DNA of 62,919 bases from Sulfurimonas sp. (GTDB lineage Bacteria > Campylobacterota > Campylobacteria > Campylobacterales > Sulfurimonadaceae): NCBI GenBank assembly GCA_027064045.1, contig JAMOQK010000007.1, forward strand, positions 1-62,919, read 5' to 3'. The first letter of the stretch is position 1; each line of letters begins with the position of its first letter. The position numbers and the translations under genes were made by a program. A model generated the notes under the pieces. It made no database searches, was not told the origin of the DNA, and worked only from the letters and a program-made list of their open reading frames with translations. This document shows positions 61,169-62,919 of the stretch, one piece after another.

Positions 61169-61594
61169 ATGGACATCGTAAAAAATACAAAAAATATAGC
61201 AAATGAGATAGAAAAAGGTGTGGAAGTTGTAACAAAAAAAGCAACAGAAGCTTTTGACAACTTAGCAAGTCATCTACCATTTTCAAATATAGCAAAAAAA
61301 GAGGATTCAACATTTCATTTAGAGGTTGATTTACCTGGCGTAAAAAAAGAAGATATAGAGATAAAGATAGAGGATAATATCTTAGTCGTAAGTGCAGTTA
61401 GAAAACATCAAAATGAACTTACGAAAGATGATTATTATATTTGTGAGAGTTCTTTTGGAAAATTTGAAAGACGATATTCTCTACCTGAGAGCATAGACAC
61501 AAATAAAATTAATGCAAAATTTGAAAATGGAAGACTTGAGATTGAATTAGAAAAAACAAAAAAAGCTAAACCAAAATCAATCTCTATAAAATAG
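61169..61594 (+). CDS. Hsp20 small heat-shock protein 2
   Basis: VDLPGVKKEDIEIKIEDNILVVSAVRK alpha-crystallin domain. Confidence 0.95.
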   Translation: MDIVKNTKNIANEIEKGVEVVTKKATEAFDNLASHLPFSNIAKKEDSTFHLEVDLPGVKKEDIEIKIEDNILVVSAVRKHQNELTKDDYYICESSFGKFERRYSLPESIDTNKINAKFENGRLEIELEKTKKAKPKSISIK

Positions 61595-61634
61595 ATAAGG
61601 TTAGTTAAAATCATTTTTTTGTATCATTTGCTCT

Positions 61635-62315
61635 ATGGATACAAAAACAGATAAAATCAGTTCTCAACAACTTATACTAAGAGGAGTTTCTAACTCCTCC
61701 TTAGCCGTACAAAACCAAAAAACTCTACATTTTACAAAAGGGCAAGACCCACTCAATTCTGCCGATACAAAAAACTATTTTTACTTTATCATGAGTGGCA
61801 AAATAAAAATATATCAAATAGATTTTCAAACATCAAAAGAGCAAACTCTTTACATGCTTACTCGCGGTGATATGTTTGATGTTGTATCACTCTTAGATGG
61901 ACAACCAAACGAATATATTTCTGAAGTTTTAGAAGATACACAAATCATTCAATTACCTTTAGAAAATGTTAAAAATATGATTTTAGAAGATGAGCAATTT
62001 AGACAATATTTTTACTCTTACATAGCAGGACAATTAAAATCCATGGAAAATCTGGCAGTCAGTTTATCTTTTTATGATGTTTATCAAAGAGTATTACAGC
62101 TTTTTGCAAGATTTACAGAGGTAAAAGAGGGAAAAACAAATCTAAAAGTTATAAACAACCTAAAACATGAGGATATAGCTTCAATGGTTGGAAGTGTTAG
62201 AAAAGTTGTAAACAGAAGTCTGCAAAAACTTAAAAATGATGGGATTATAGATATATCAAGAAAAAATATACATATAAAAAACTTCCAAAAACTTTTAGAT
62301 AAGCTCACTATATAA
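61635..62315 (+). CDS. Crp/Fnr-family regulator
   Basis: cNMP-binding-like N-terminal half; HEDIASMVGSVRKVVNRSLQKLKNDGIIDI HTH. Confidence 0.9.
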   Translation: MDTKTDKISSQQLILRGVSNSSLAVQNQKTLHFTKGQDPLNSADTKNYFYFIMSGKIKIYQIDFQTSKEQTLYMLTRGDMFDVVSLLDGQPNEYISEVLEDTQIIQLPLENVKNMILEDEQFRQYFYSYIAGQLKSMENLAVSLSFYDVYQRVLQLFARFTEVKEGKTNLKVINNLKHEDIASMVGSVRKVVNRSLQKLKNDGIIDISRKNIHIKNFQKLLDKLTI

Positions 62316-62369
62316 GAAGTTTAAAACTTTTTAGATATAATCACACATTATTAAAAAAAGGTCAAACAG

Positions 62370-62919
62370 ATGAATATTGTAACAGGTTCTTCAACAGCAC
62401 TTATAACTCCATTTAAAAATGGAAAACTTGATGAGCAAACTTATGCAGCACTTATAAAAAGACAGATAAACAACGGTATGGATATAGTTTGTCCAGTTGG
62501 AACTACTGGGGAGAGTGCTACGCTAACTAGTGATGAAGATATTAGATGTATGGAGATAGCAGTTGAAGTTTGTAAAGGAACTAACACTAAAGTTCTAGCA
62601 GGAGCAGGAAGTAACTCTACTACAGAGGCTATCAACACTGCAAAACGCGCACAAAAGTGTGGAGTTGATGCCATATTTTCAGTTTCACCATACTATAATA
62701 AACCATCACAAGAGGGACTTTATCAACACTATAAAGCTATCGCAGAGTCAGTTCCTGAACTTGGTTTTATGCTTTATAATGTTCCAGGAAGAACTGGTGT
62801 AGATATATCTGCAGATACAACCATAAGACTTTTTAATGATGTTGAAAATATATATGGTATAAAAGAGGCTACTGGAAGTTTAGAACGAACGGTTGAGCTT
62901 CTGTCTCGTTGCCCTGAAC
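62370..62919 (+). CDS. dapA: 4-hydroxy-tetrahydrodipicolinate synthase (truncated by window end)
   Basis: [25 protein letters not shown]...[17 protein letters not shown]...[18 protein letters not shown]...[11 protein letters not shown]. Confidence 0.96.
   Translation, partial: MNIVTGSSTALITPFKNGKLDEQTYAALIKRQINNGMDIVCPVGTTGESATLTSDEDIRCMEIAVEVCKGTNTKVLAGAGSNSTTEAINTAKRAQKCGVDAIFSVSPYYNKPSQEGLYQHYKAIAESVPELGFMLYNVPGRTGVDISADTTIRLFNDVENIYGIKEATGSLERTVELLSRCPE

Overview
AT-rich chromosomal window that looks like a Campylobacterota (Sulfurimonas-like) genome; the taxon is inferred from protein families and gene order. Housekeeping genes (nadK, aspS, adk, dapD, leuB/leuD, rpoD, hemL, lpxD, ilvBH, ilvA, glyS, pyrD, dapA) surround a ~19 kb NiFe-hydrogenase island (34.4-52.9 kb). 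The island holds a cytoplasmic-type hydrogenase pair, a Tat-exported HydABC respiratory hydrogenase with HydD/HydE, two paralogous TetR regulators, a Ni/Co transporter, hypF/B/C/D/E/A, hypX and an embedded toxin-antitoxin pair. Strongest unexplained signals: (1) an 11-mer, CCACATGCCAA / TTGGCATGTGG, found 14 times exactly and at least 9 more times with one mismatch, on both strands, in many reading frames, once inside a terminator stem, and dense at 50.4-58.5 kb. It behaves like a DNA-uptake-type or other genome-wide DNA motif. (2) A TetR-type palindrome (TGAATGAATATTCA) beside promoter-like sequence upstream of both hydABC and the Ni-transporter/hyp operon. Together with the TetR pair and a cytoplasmic hydrogenase lacking a C-terminal maturation extension, it suggests a non-canonical hydrogenase regulatory circuit. 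(3) hydD has no ATG/GTG/TTG before its catalytic N-terminal motif and appears to start at AUA or AUU. All calls come from reading the sequence and the supplied ORF track; no database search was run.
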